From Entomohabitans teleogrylli (lineage in GTDB: Bacteria; Pseudomonadota; Gammaproteobacteria; Enterobacterales; Enterobacteriaceae): DNA of 64,000 bases. The notes under the pieces are model-generated. The model was given only the letters and a program-made list of their open reading frames with translations, ran no database searches and had not been told where the DNA came from. The position numbers and the translations under genes are program-made. The stretch is taken from assembly GCF_001484765.1 (NCBI RefSeq), contig NZ_KQ947377.1, positions 436,437-500,436 on the forward strand, read 5' to 3'. Shown one piece after another: positions 1-7,943 of the stretch. The first letter of the stretch is position 1, and each line of letters opens with the position of its first letter.

Positions 1-163
1 ACGATATCCGACGGCAGTTATCCGCCGGGATATTATCTGGCAATGCCTGATAGTAAAGCGTAGCAAATGGGTAAAGAAGCAGCGTTAGGTATATATCGGA
101 AAATGGAATCCAGCGCTTCCCGGTGATGATATAGATCCGCTGATAATTTCAGGAAGGCAGTAT

Positions 164-220
164 GGGGCGCGCTGGCGCCCCGCTTCGTCAGCCATCAGGG
201 CACCCGAAGGCGGGCGCCCT
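164..220 (-). terminator. Tandem hairpins downstream of ilvN
   Basis: Two GC-rich hairpins follow the ilvN stop in the direction of transcription. The nearer one (197-220) pairs AGGGC/GCCCT and CCCG/CGGG around an A-C mismatch. The farther one (164-181) pairs GGGGCGC with GCGCCCC over a 4-nt loop. Neither is followed by a clear U-run, so these may be 3'-end protecting structures instead of classical intrinsic terminators. Confidence 0.4.
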
Positions 221-229
221 GAACCACGT

Positions 230-517
230 TTACTGAAAAAACAGCCCGAGCTTGTTAAATACACCCGGATCGCTGTCGTGCCGCACGATCTCCGCCACAT
301 CTTCCAGTTTATCGATCTCACTGATCATCTGTTCCAGCCGACGATCGTCGGCCACCTGTAGCCATATCCGGCTCCGCTCGCCGCCGTTTAGCGGCAGACA
401 CAGAATGCCTTCCACGTTGAACGCCCGGCGGGCAAACAGACCACATACATGGGACATAACCCCGGGATGGTTGCGTACCGTCAGTTCCAGAATGACGTTT
501 TCATTAGCTTGTTGCAT
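230..517 (-). CDS. ilvN: Acetohydroxyacid synthase I small subunit
   Basis: This 95-aa protein is the regulatory subunit of acetohydroxyacid synthase I, the first common step of branched-chain amino acid synthesis in the cytoplasm. It is a single ACT domain: the segment [15 protein letters not shown] near the N-terminus and [13 protein letters not shown] follow the E. coli IlvN pattern, and the length matches (96 aa in E. coli). The family binds valine and passes feedback inhibition to IlvB. It starts 3 bp after the ilvB stop, which implies translational coupling. The middle ([16 protein letters not shown]) differs more from E. coli than the rest, as expected for a different genus. Confidence 0.97.
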   Translation of the reverse strand: MQQANENVILELTVRNHPGVMSHVCGLFARRAFNVEGILCLPLNGGERSRIWLQVADDRRLEQMISEIDKLEDVAEIVRHDSDPGVFNKLGLFFQ

Positions 518-520
518 GAC

Positions 521-2209
521 TTATTCTCCCACCATCTCTGTATTTGCCGCTCCCGGCGGTACCATCGGGTAAACTTTTTCGCTGACATCAATTCGAACGT
601 GAATCAGGCAGGGGCCGGGCTGGCTGATCGCCTCCTGCAGCGCCGCCTGCGGATCCGCCGCCGCGTTAAGATCGCAGGTGGCAATACCGAAACCGGCGGC
701 AATATGGGTAAAATTCACCGCCCCGGGGTAAGTACAGGCAAAAATGTTCTGGTTATAAAACAGCGTCTGCTGCTGATGCACCAGCCCCAGCGCCTGGTTG
801 TCCATCAGGATAATTTTTACATCCAGTTGATGCTCGGCCAGCGTGGCCAGCTCCTGAATATTCATCATCACGCTACCGTCGCCGGTAAAACAGACCACCT
901 TACGCTGCGGCTCCGCCAGCGCCGCGCCAATCGCCGCCGGCAGGCCAAAACCCATGGTGCCAAGCCCGCCGGATGTCAGCCACTGGCGAGGGCGGTTCAG
1001 CGGGTAGGCCTGAGCTACCCACATCTGATGCTGGCCGACATCGGTCGTCACTACTGCTTCATCATCCACCGCCTGCGCCACAGCCCGAATCAGACCGTAG
1101 GGCGTCAACGGATCGTCCACTCCCGGCATCCGGAACGGGAATTCACGCTGCAAATCCGCGACCAGCATGCGCCAGGCATCGCGGGTTTGCGGCATAATCT
1201 GCGGCAGCATCTGCGCCAGCACTTCGTCGACATCGCCGCGAATCGCCACATGCGGCTGCTTAATTTTCCCCAGCTCGGCTCTGTCGATATCGACATGAAT
1301 AATGCGCGCGTTCGGGCAGAACTGCTCCGTCTTACCAATCGCCCGATCGTCAAAACGCGCCCCCAGAACAATCAGCAGGTCCGCCTCCTGAAGGATATAG
1401 TTAGTGCTGCGCGCGCCGTGCATCCCCAGCATCCCCAGCGACAATGGGTGGTCAGACGGCAGCGTGCCCAGCGCCATTAATGTTTGCGTGGTAGGCAGAT
1501 TGCTTAACTCCGCCAGTTCGCGCACCCGGCTGGCGGCATTGATGACGCCGCCCCCCAGATACAGCACCGGACGCTGCGCCTGATTAATCATCGCCGCCGC
1601 TTCCGCTACCATGTCGGCGCTAAAGGCTGGCGCAGCCTGTACGCCACCCGGCTGCGGCAGTTCATCCAGCTCGATCTCCGCCGTCTGCACATCTTTGGGT
1701 ATGTCAATCCACACCGGGCCCGGGCGGCCAGACATAGCAATACGGAAAGCATCGGCCATCACCTGAGGAAGTTCGCTGATATGCCGTACCAGATAGTTAT
1801 GTTTGGTGATGGGGATAGAGATACCGTAAGTGTCCACTTCCTGAAACGCGTCTGCGCCAATCATTGAAGTCGCCACCTGGCCGGTAATGCACACCAGCGG
1901 AATAGAGTCCAGGCGCGCATCGGCAATGGCGGTCACCAGGTTAGTGGCGCCAGGTCCGCTACAGGCCATACAAACGGCCGGTTTTCCCCGGGTACGCGCC
2001 ATACCCTGGGCGATGAACCCGGCGCCCTGCTCGTGGCGGGCGAGGATATGGCGGATCTGTTTGCTCTGGCTCAGTGCGTCATAAAGCGGTAATACCGTAC
2101 CGCCGGGGATGCCGCTGACCATGGTGATCCCCTGGCGTTCCAGTAAATGAACGATTAATTGCGCGCCGGTGTAGCGCTTACGCTGTGGTGTCGTGCCCGT
2201 TGTTGCCAT
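521..2209 (-). CDS. ilvB: Acetohydroxyacid synthase I large subunit
   Basis: This 562-aa catalytic subunit is thiamine diphosphate dependent. It condenses two pyruvates to acetolactate, or pyruvate with 2-ketobutyrate to acetohydroxybutyrate. The N-terminal PYR domain carries the catalytic glutamate in ARHEQGAGF (about residue 60) and the ACSGPGATNL segment. The central domain has the FAD-associated region, and the C-terminal PP domain holds the ThDP/Mg motif beginning GDGSVMMNIQ and ending at MDN. Length agrees with E. coli IlvB (562 aa). It lies 111 bp downstream of ivbL in one operon with ilvN, so expression should be attenuated by valine and leucine supply. Confidence 0.98.
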   Translation of the reverse strand: MATTGTTPQRKRYTGAQLIVHLLERQGITMVSGIPGGTVLPLYDALSQSKQIRHILARHEQGAGFIAQGMARTRGKPAVCMACSGPGATNLVTAIADARLDSIPLVCITGQVATSMIGADAFQEVDTYGISIPITKHNYLVRHISELPQVMADAFRIAMSGRPGPVWIDIPKDVQTAEIELDELPQPGGVQAAPAFSADMVAEAAAMINQAQRPVLYLGGGVINAASRVRELAELSNLPTTQTLMALGTLPSDHPLSLGMLGMHGARSTNYILQEADLLIVLGARFDDRAIGKTEQFCPNARIIHVDIDRAELGKIKQPHVAIRGDVDEVLAQMLPQIMPQTRDAWRMLVADLQREFPFRMPGVDDPLTPYGLIRAVAQAVDDEAVVTTDVGQHQMWVAQAYPLNRPRQWLTSGGLGTMGFGLPAAIGAALAEPQRKVVCFTGDGSVMMNIQELATLAEHQLDVKIILMDNQALGLVHQQQTLFYNQNIFACTYPGAVNFTHIAAGFGIATCDLNAAADPQAALQEAISQPGPCLIHVRIDVSEKVYPMVPPGAANTEMVGE

Positions 2210-2261
2210 GCTCCGGTCCTTTTCTTTCTGAGCCAGCGAACTTTTCCGGGCGGCATTAACA

Positions 2262-2293
2262 AGAAACCCCGTCCGGTTTGCGCCGGCGGGGTT
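2262..2293 (-). terminator. ilvBN attenuator terminator
   Basis: On the minus strand the stem AACCCCG-CCGG pairs with CCGG-CGGGGTT, followed by a T-rich stretch (TTTCTTGTT). It lies between the ivbL stop and the ilvB start, the position of the attenuator in E. coli ilvBN. Stalling at the valine codons of ivbL would favour an antiterminator. Confidence 0.88.
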
Positions 2294-2320
2294 CTCTGGA
2301 ATCGTACGTTGATTCGGACC

Positions 2321-2419
2321 CTACGGCGCATTGCCGACGACCACCACCACACGCACGACGACCACCGCGGCGGAATGCGCGGTATTTAGTAGGGTCGTGG
2401 TTTGCGGGTATGTAGTCAT
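2321..2419 (-). CDS. ivbL: ilvB operon leader peptide
   Basis: A 32-aa leader peptide that starts MTTYPQTTTLLNTAHS and continues into a run of valines (AVVVVRVVVVVGNAP), ending with a stop 111 bp upstream of ilvB. The C-terminal half is the same as I recall for E. coli IvbL. Nine of the last 15 residues are valine, so the ribosome senses charged tRNA-Val (and tRNA-Leu through the LL pair). It acts in cis through the hairpin at 2262-2293. No other function is expected. The N-terminal third differs from E. coli, in keeping with weak selection there. Confidence 0.95.
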   Translation of the reverse strand: MTTYPQTTTLLNTAHSAAVVVVRVVVVVGNAP

Positions 2420-2690
2420 TGGGGACCTGTTATCTGTATCAACGATAAAATTTATACAAGCACAGGGATTCCATCTGCACAACCGCTTTTTGCGCTGGGG
2501 AAAAATTTTTGCGAGAAGTATCACACTGACAGGCAGAAGAAACCTGGATTCCCGGCCTGCCGGAAACGCGCGAGAGGGGCACCGCCTCGCCAGACGGCAG
2601 AAAAACATACGCTACCACCGGGAGCGTTATCGCGGCGTACAGGCCGCGCCAGCCCCCGGACGCCGCAACATTCAGGTAATTTCCGGGTAG

Positions 2691-3122
2691 TCAGCGTACG
2701 ACAAAAACCGGCAGCCGGGCATGGTTAACGACATTTTCCGCCGTCGAGCCCAGCAGGTGCGTCGCCAGGCCGGGCGAGCGGGAACCAATAATCACTACAT
2801 CAGCATCAATGTCCTGCGCCACCTGATTGACTTCATCACGCACCGAACCAAAACGAACAATGGATTCAATGCGGTTTAACGGCGTTTTAAAACTGCACGC
2901 CAGGTCGCGCATTTTCGCCGTGGCTTCTTTAGTCATATATTCTTCAAATTTACCGATATCAGAGGCAAATCCCGGCAGGATGGCGCTGGAACTTTTGGGG
3001 AACACATGCAGTAAATGAATCTTCGCCCCTGCGCCGCGAGCCAGAAAATCCGCATGGGCGATGGCTTTATCGGTTAAATCCATATTAAACACATCAACAG
3101 GCATCAGGATATTTCTGTACAC
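2691..3122 (-). CDS. Universal stress protein, UspG type
   Basis: A 143-aa single-domain Usp protein. The opening MYRNILMPVDVF, the segment VRFGSVRDEVNQVAQDIDADVVIIGSRSP and the end THLLGS..NVVNHARLPVFVVR track E. coli UspG closely. The ATP-binding signature G-x2-G-x9-G(S/T) is recognisable in the GSRSPGLATHLLGS region, which suggests a nucleotide-binding cytoplasmic stress protein. The start is GTG, chosen because GGAG lies 8 nt upstream and the peptide begins exactly as UspG does. In E. coli uspG is not located here, so this is either a paralog or a relocated copy. It stands alone, with no obvious operon partner. Confidence 0.85.
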   Translation of the reverse strand: MYRNILMPVDVFNMDLTDKAIAHADFLARGAGAKIHLLHVFPKSSSAILPGFASDIGKFEEYMTKEATAKMRDLACSFKTPLNRIESIVRFGSVRDEVNQVAQDIDADVVIIGSRSPGLATHLLGSTAENVVNHARLPVFVVR

Positions 3123-3237
3123 CGTGAGTTCTCCTTCCCGTCCTTTAACTCCTGTTACTTTCTCCTATTCCCCGGAAAAAAACCACCGCTGCGCGCACAG
3201 AGGCGCAAACCTCTGCAACACGTCACGAGGCGGCATT

Positions 3238-3822
3238 TCACGCCATTTCCGCTTGCAGGCCGCAGGGATCGTCGCGCCAGGCGGTGAGTGATTCACACAG
3301 TAATAATCCCCGGGCATTAAGCTCACGCAGCCCCATTTTTTTCAACAGCGCCACTTTCCTGGCGTAAATCGCTTTATCCGATACCCGCAGGTCGCTGGCG
3401 ATTTGTAAGGTGTTTTCCTGTTCCAGCAATATTTTTACCAGCGAGATTTCTTTTTCCGTCATGGCGATTTTATCCAGCGAATGACGTGCTACTTTATAAT
3501 AACAAATGCCATCAAATAATATTCTTACCGGAAGTTTTTTAGAAAGATAGCCACAGCGCAGAGAGTTAAGATAATTAGATTGAATATCAAAAATAAATAA
3601 AAAAGACTTATTTTGTAAATCTAATGCATTAAATAACCGCCGCATTAATGCATAATCTTCAATTGCAATAAGCAGTAAATCTTTCTGCGTCAGCCGCGAG
3701 CATTGATTAATCACATTTTTACAGTATGCATCAAACGTATAAACTGTAATATTATTCTGAGAAAAGTAAGCACGCACCCCCTGCATAAAGTACGCATCAT
3801 CACCCAGTACATACAACACCAT
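3238..3822 (-). CDS. LuxR-family transcriptional regulator, orphan
   Basis: A 194-aa protein. Residues 121-175 (MTEKEISLVKILLEQ...LRVSDKAIYARKVALLKKMG) form a LuxR/FixJ-type helix-turn-helix. The N-terminal part starts MVLYVLGDDAYFMQGVRAYF and looks like a degenerate receiver fold without a clear phospho-acceptor aspartate, as in BglJ-, MrkI- or fimbria-type regulators. The gene is AT-rich in its N-terminal half and is preceded by about 600 bp of AT-rich DNA, both unlike its neighbours, so it was probably acquired by transfer or is H-NS silenced. No two-component kinase, fimbrial operon or other target lies beside it. I do not recognise a specific ortholog. Confidence 0.75.
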   Translation of the reverse strand: MVLYVLGDDAYFMQGVRAYFSQNNITVYTFDAYCKNVINQCSRLTQKDLLLIAIEDYALMRRLFNALDLQNKSFLFIFDIQSNYLNSLRCGYLSKKLPVRILFDGICYYKVARHSLDKIAMTEKEISLVKILLEQENTLQIASDLRVSDKAIYARKVALLKKMGLRELNARGLLLCESLTAWRDDPCGLQAEMA

Positions 3823-3885
3823 AATCCTTTACTCCCTTGCACCTTCCTTTAAAAATCAAAGAGTTAATAGATTGAATACAATCAG

Positions 3886-3906
3886 GAACAATAACCTTTA
3901 TTGTTC
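3886..3906. promoter_or_regulatory. Inverted repeat upstream of luxR-like gene
   Basis: Perfect 9-bp arms GAACAATAA and TTATTGTTC around CCT, 64 bp upstream of the LuxR-type start codon. The position fits an operator or a hairpin in the 5' leader. No known binding protein is recognised. Confidence 0.4.
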
Positions 3907-4093
3907 AGGTTAATTTCCACACCATCCAGGCGAAATTTCCCGACATTCTATCACTCAACAAAACGGATGAATCCCCGAAAACAATTCAAAAATTTAAAAT
4001 ACAAACCATCCATTATTATCAAAAAATTAATAAAATCCTATTAACAACTTCCAAAAATATATCACATAAAGCCGCCATACAATGTAAATAACA

Positions 4094-4112
4094 AATAATA
4101 ATTATCATTTAG
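4094..4112. promoter_or_regulatory. Possible Fur box
   Basis: The 19-mer AATAATAATTATCATTTAG matches the classical Fur consensus GATAATGATAATCATTATC at 13 of 19 positions. It lies in very AT-rich DNA, where chance matches are common, and neither neighbour is an obvious iron gene. Confidence 0.25.
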
Positions 4113-4418
4113 GATTACACTTATATTATTATCAGCGTCAAATAAATACCGGATAATTCAATCGATAAATTAATCAACAAACCACTAATTCTCAGATCTT
4201 TATTAAAGATAAATTCACATAATATATAATACCACTTCCAAATTCCCAATAATCGATAGTGACAGTGCTACCGGGAGGCCTGCTTTTACCAGCCCCATGA
4301 CGGTTTTTGTACCGTTTTCAGCGTTTTTTCTGATGCTTACATTTTTGTGACGCGAGTGTTATTAATAGAACCCTGTAAAAGGGTGCTTGCTGCATATTCC
4401 CGGGACTGGATTCAGATC

Positions 4419-5252
4419 ATGACATTGACCGTTTTTGCTGTTTTACTGTTCGCCGCGCTTTTGCACGCCACCTGGAACGCCATTGTGAAAGCCAGCCCTG
4501 ATAAATTGCTGGCGGCAATCGCCCTGAATGGCTTTGCGGCGCTAATCGCTGTCGCCGCACTGCCGTTTTCACCCCAGCCGGCGGCCGCCAGTTTCCCATA
4601 CCTCGGCGCATCCTGCCTGATCCAGGCCATTTATTGCGTATTGCTGGCAAAAACCTACCAGGTCAGCGATATGAGTCAGACCTACCCGATTATGCGCGGC
4701 ACCGCGCCGCTGATCGTCGCTATTGTCGGGGCGACATTTCTCGGCGAAAGTCTCACCCTGAGCGCAGCGGCAGGGATCGCGGTCATTTGCTGCTCCATTT
4801 TACTGATGGCGATTACCCGCCATACCCGGCCCGGTAAAGGGGTATGGATGGCGCTGCTTAACGCTGGCATGATCGCCGCCTATACGCTCATCGACGGAAC
4901 AGGGGTTCGTCTGTCCGGTACGGCGCTGGGTTACACCCTCTGGACGTTTCTGCTCAACGGCCTGTGTCTGTGGCTGTGGGCCCTGAGCTTTCAGCGCCAG
5001 CGCATGGTCCATTACGCGGTGAAATACTGGCCGCAGGGGCTGGCCGGGGGCGTGGGCACTCTGCTCTCCTATGGCCTGGCGCTGTGGGCGATGACCCAGG
5101 CGCCGCTGGCGGTTGTCGCCGCGTTGCGGGAAACCTCGATTCTGTTTGGCGCGCTGATAGCAGTCGTCGTGCTGAAGGAAACCGCGACCCGGCAGCGGCT
5201 GTTCGCCGCTATCGGCATCGCGCTGGGGGCGATTATTTTACGCCTCGCCTGA
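4419..5252 (+). CDS. EamA/DMT family transporter
   Basis: This 277-aa inner-membrane protein has about ten hydrophobic segments arranged as two EamA repeats, typical of drug/metabolite transporters that export amino acids or other metabolites. The HATWNAIVKASPDK segment after the first helix and TYPIMRGTAPLIVAIVGATFLGESLT in the first repeat are characteristic of the family. The start at 4419 is used because the protein begins MTLTVFAVLLFAALLHATWN there. An upstream in-frame ATG at 4347 would add a charged, non-conserved leader. It may be monocistronic or read into emrD 228 bp downstream. The substrate cannot be deduced. Confidence 0.82.
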   Translation: MTLTVFAVLLFAALLHATWNAIVKASPDKLLAAIALNGFAALIAVAALPFSPQPAAASFPYLGASCLIQAIYCVLLAKTYQVSDMSQTYPIMRGTAPLIVAIVGATFLGESLTLSAAAGIAVICCSILLMAITRHTRPGKGVWMALLNAGMIAAYTLIDGTGVRLSGTALGYTLWTFLLNGLCLWLWALSFQRQRMVHYAVKYWPQGLAGGVGTLLSYGLALWAMTQAPLAVVAALRETSILFGALIAVVVLKETATRQRLFAAIGIALGAIILRLA

Positions 5253-5302
5253 GCGCGGATTATCCCCACCCCGCATATCCCCACGGGCACAACGGGTCGT
5301 TC

Positions 5303-5320
5303 TGGCAATAATTATTGCCA
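5303..5320. promoter_or_regulatory. 18-bp perfect palindrome downstream of EamA gene
   Basis: TGGCAATAA is followed directly by its reverse complement TTATTGCCA, 51 bp after the EamA-family stop codon. A loop-less palindrome suits a dimeric DNA-binding protein better than a terminator, and no T-run follows. Confidence 0.45.
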
Positions 5321-5416
5321 CTGCGGGTTTACATCTCTTGCCGCCTCTGACTGCGCCAGAATCGCACCATCACTGGATTTTCACTTTTATCGTGGTAGAT
5401 TCACCTCAAATTTATC

Positions 5417-5445
5417 ATTCATGCAGAATCATATTCTGAATGAAT
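5417..5445. promoter_or_regulatory. 29-bp dyad upstream of emrD
   Basis: Arms ATTCAT-x-CAGAAT and ATTCTG-x-ATGAAT flank a CAT centre, giving 12 paired positions on each side with one mismatch. It ends 35 bp before the emrD start, so it could be an operator overlapping the promoter or a hairpin in the leader. The element CAGAATCATA recurs directly at 5471-5480, next to the start codon. Confidence 0.5.
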
Positions 5446-5480
5446 ATCACCTGCAGACCTGTCATTTATCCAGAATCATA

Positions 5481-6671
5481 ATGAGAAAGCTCACTCATCA
5501 TCACATTATGCTGATGCTCATTCTGCTCGTCGCCGTGGGGCAGATGGCGCAGACCATTTATATTCCGTCGCTGGCGGGAATGTCCCGGGATCTCGGCGTT
5601 CGCGAAGGCGCGGTGCAGAGCATCATGGCCGCTTATCTGCTGACCTACGGCGTTTCCCAGCTCTTTTATGGTCCAATCTCTGACCGCATTGGCCGCCGGC
5701 CGGTGATCCTTTTTGGCATGACGGTATTTATGCTGGCCACCCTGCCCGCACTGTTTACTCACCATTTGTCGGTGTTAATCGCCGCCAGCGCCCTGCAGGG
5801 GATGGGAACCGGCGTCGCGGGCGTTATGGCGCGCACCATGCCGCGAGATTTGTATCAGGGCCAGGCGCTGCGCCATGCCAACAGCCTGTTAAATATGGGC
5901 ATTCTGGTTAGCCCACTGCTGGCGCCGTTGATCGGCGGAGCGCTGGATACCCTGTGGGGCTGGCGCGCCTGCTACGCTTTTCTGCTGGCGCTGTGCGCCG
6001 GCGTAAGCTGGAGTATGTTGCACTGGATGCCGGAGACCCGACCGGCCGAGGCGCCGCGCCAGCGGCTGCTTGCCAGCTACCGCGCCCTGTTTGGCAACAT
6101 GGCGTTCAGCTGTTATCTGCTGATGCTGATTGGCGGACTGGCCGGAATTGCCGTGTTTGAAGCCAGCTCCGGCGTGCTGATGGGCGGGGTTCTCGGGCTG
6201 AACAGTATGGTGGTCAGCATTCTGTTTATTCTGCCAATCCCGGCGGCATTCTTTGGCGCCTGGTTTGCCGGCAGGCCAGGGAAACGGTTTTCCTCTCTGA
6301 TGTGGCAAGCGGTTTGGTGTTGCCTGGCGGCGGGGATACTGATGTGGTTACCGGGCTGGTTCGGCATTATCAATATCTGGACCCTGCTGGTCCCGGCAGC
6401 GCTGTTTTTCTTCGGCGCCGGGATGCTGTTCCCGCTGGCCACCAGCGGCGCCATGGAGCCTTTCCCGTTTCTGGCCGGTACTGCCGGAGCGCTGATCGGC
6501 GGCCTGCAGAATATGGGGTCCGGCGCGCTGGCGTGGTTTTCCGCCCTGCTGCCCCAGACCGGGCAGTTCAGTATTGGCATGCTGATGACAGCGATGGGGC
6601 TGATGATTCTGCTGTGCTGGTTGCCGCTGGCGTACCGCCAGCGCCTGCGCCACCACAGTCAGATGGTTTAA
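5481..6671 (+). CDS. emrD: Multidrug efflux MFS transporter EmrD
   Basis: This 396-aa, 12-helix major facilitator protein is a proton-driven exporter of hydrophobic toxicants and uncouplers in E. coli. The opening VAVGQMAQTIYIPSLAGMSRDL, the motif-A loop GPISDRIGRRPVI, and FFFGAGMLFPLATSGAMEPFPF near the end match E. coli EmrD (394 aa). The start at 5481 gives that family N-terminus. An ATG at 5421 lies inside a strong dyad and would add 20 unconserved residues. Its location between ilvBN and yidGH is the E. coli position. The dyad upstream hints at a dedicated repressor, which is not encoded nearby. Confidence 0.95.
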   Translation: MRKLTHHHIMLMLILLVAVGQMAQTIYIPSLAGMSRDLGVREGAVQSIMAAYLLTYGVSQLFYGPISDRIGRRPVILFGMTVFMLATLPALFTHHLSVLIAASALQGMGTGVAGVMARTMPRDLYQGQALRHANSLLNMGILVSPLLAPLIGGALDTLWGWRACYAFLLALCAGVSWSMLHWMPETRPAEAPRQRLLASYRALFGNMAFSCYLLMLIGGLAGIAVFEASSGVLMGGVLGLNSMVVSILFILPIPAAFFGAWFAGRPGKRFSSLMWQAVWCCLAAGILMWLPGWFGIINIWTLLVPAALFFFGAGMLFPLATSGAMEPFPFLAGTAGALIGGLQNMGSGALAWFSALLPQTGQFSIGMLMTAMGLMILLCWLPLAYRQRLRHHSQMV

Positions 6672-6697
6672 TGTTTAAGTCGCTGAACGACGGTGCT

Positions 6698-7714
6698 CTA
6701 CCCGCTACGGCCCGGCTTAACGTCGGGCTGCGCGTTTTTAAATGTCGAACAGTCCGGTTTTATCATCGCATCCAGTAACGGCTGCATCCGGGTACGCCAG
6801 TTCCCTTCCTCGCCGTCATAAAACCAGGTATCCGGATTAATGGCATACGGGATACGCGCTTTCTGCAGCTCGCAGGCCATAAATGTTGCAAACGCGACCG
6901 GATTTTTCAGCGACGCGTTACGGGCGATTTCACCGGCGGACCAGGCCCCCAGCCAACTGTAAAGCCCGGTTTTCTGCTGCCAGCGCAGGGCGGCGTGAAT
7001 ACGGGCGCGGATCGATGCTCTTTCCAGAAGGGTACCGGTAGTCCACGGATATTTGCCGTTACTTTTCACCGGTCCCCAGGGAAAAATATGCCATTCCGCC
7101 AGCGTGACGCCATTGTTGTGAAACGGCCACTTCAGACTGGCGAGGGCTTCCGGCGCGGCGCGCAGATGCGGTGCGATAAATACCACCCGCTGCGGGCTGA
7201 TGGTGTGTATTGCCTTCAGGACCTGATCGTAGAGCCGGTTCAGTGGCGCCGGGTTACGGTTAAATTTATCGCCAGGTTCGAAAATCACATCGAACCCCAG
7301 TTGCGGGCTGACGCCGGCAAAATAGCCAGTCACCGTTCGCCACCATGCCACCACCCCCCGGGCGTTTTCCAGACTCGGATCGTTGCGGAAAGCCTCCGCC
7401 TGGTAGGAAATGATCGGGATAACGCCGTACTGCTCACAGGCCTCAACGATTTTGCGCAGATGCAGCAAATGCTGCTCCGTTGCGGCGCCGGCCACCCGAA
7501 TACGCACATGATGAATCCCGCGCTGACTGAAATCACGCACCACCAGCGGATCGAATTCGCGAATGCCCTGTTCGGTACGCGCCCAGTCGACCACCATTCC
7601 GACCCCCAGTTGTCGGATATACTGCTGAGTAGCCGGCGGCGGCGCTGCAACAGGTGGCGCCGCGACAACGGCCGCGCTAAACAAGAAAGTGGCGATAGCA
7701 AAAAAGCGCTTCAA
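6698..7714 (-). CDS. Secreted GH5-like glycosyl hydrolase with altered active-site motifs
   Basis: A 338-aa protein with an N-terminal signal peptide ([19 protein letters not shown]). The start is TTG at 7714, preceded by CAGGA at 7-nt spacing. Upstream in-frame ATG use at 7807 would place the signal peptide internally. The body resembles the cellulase (GH5) TIM barrel: [32 protein letters not shown] and AEWHIFPWG follow the barrel strands. In GH5 the acid/base lies in an NEP motif and the nucleophile in a [LI]GE[FW] motif. Here these read FEP (Glu146) and LGAW (about residues 256-259), so the nucleophile may be absent. It is convergent with emrD and divergent from dsdA. It could be an inactive polysaccharide-binding relative; the substrate is unknown. 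Confidence 0.65.
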   Translation of the reverse strand: MKRFFAIATFLFSAAVVAAPPVAAPPPATQQYIRQLGVGMVVDWARTEQGIREFDPLVVRDFSQRGIHHVRIRVAGAATEQHLLHLRKIVEACEQYGVIPIISYQAEAFRNDPSLENARGVVAWWRTVTGYFAGVSPQLGFDVIFEPGDKFNRNPAPLNRLYDQVLKAIHTISPQRVVFIAPHLRAAPEALASLKWPFHNNGVTLAEWHIFPWGPVKSNGKYPWTTGTLLERASIRARIHAALRWQQKTGLYSWLGAWSAGEIARNASLKNPVAFATFMACELQKARIPYAINPDTWFYDGEEGNWRTRMQPLLDAMIKPDCSTFKNAQPDVKPGRSG

Positions 7715-7943
7715 AGCATCGGTCCTGCCCGTCAAGGAAAGGGAGATTTTCACCGCCGGAACCACTGGCGTCCGCCGGCCAGACAACCCCTCTGAGTATA
7801 TACACAACCCGATTCAGCATACAGGAATAGCGGAACGGCCAACGCTATGTTGTATAAAACTTTCAGGTACTATATCACGACCATTTTCATCGCTTCACGC
7901 TGTGTCCGTTTTGCCTTGTCATGCGGGCGCAAAGAGATCCGCT

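Larger units (their letters stand above)
3823..4418. other. AT-rich intergenic region between luxR-like gene and EamA gene
   Basis: About 600 bp without a convincing gene, strongly AT-rich from about 3850 to 4250. It contains a 9-bp inverted repeat at 3886-3906 (GAACAATAA, CCT, TTATTGTTC) upstream of the LuxR-type gene and a Fur-box-like run at 4094-4112. The base composition resembles H-NS-bound DNA. I see no small ORF with a good ribosome binding site. Confidence 0.6.

Noticed and set aside
1-63. Open frame ending SYPPGYYLAMPDSKA at the left edge
   Set aside because: Only 20 codons are in the window and another frame on the minus strand is equally open, so a real gene tail cannot be claimed.
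449-1480. 343-codon frame on the plus strand opposite ilvB
   Set aside because: Shadow of ilvB; no domain, and its sequence is arginine/histidine-rich as mirrored frames of this type usually are.
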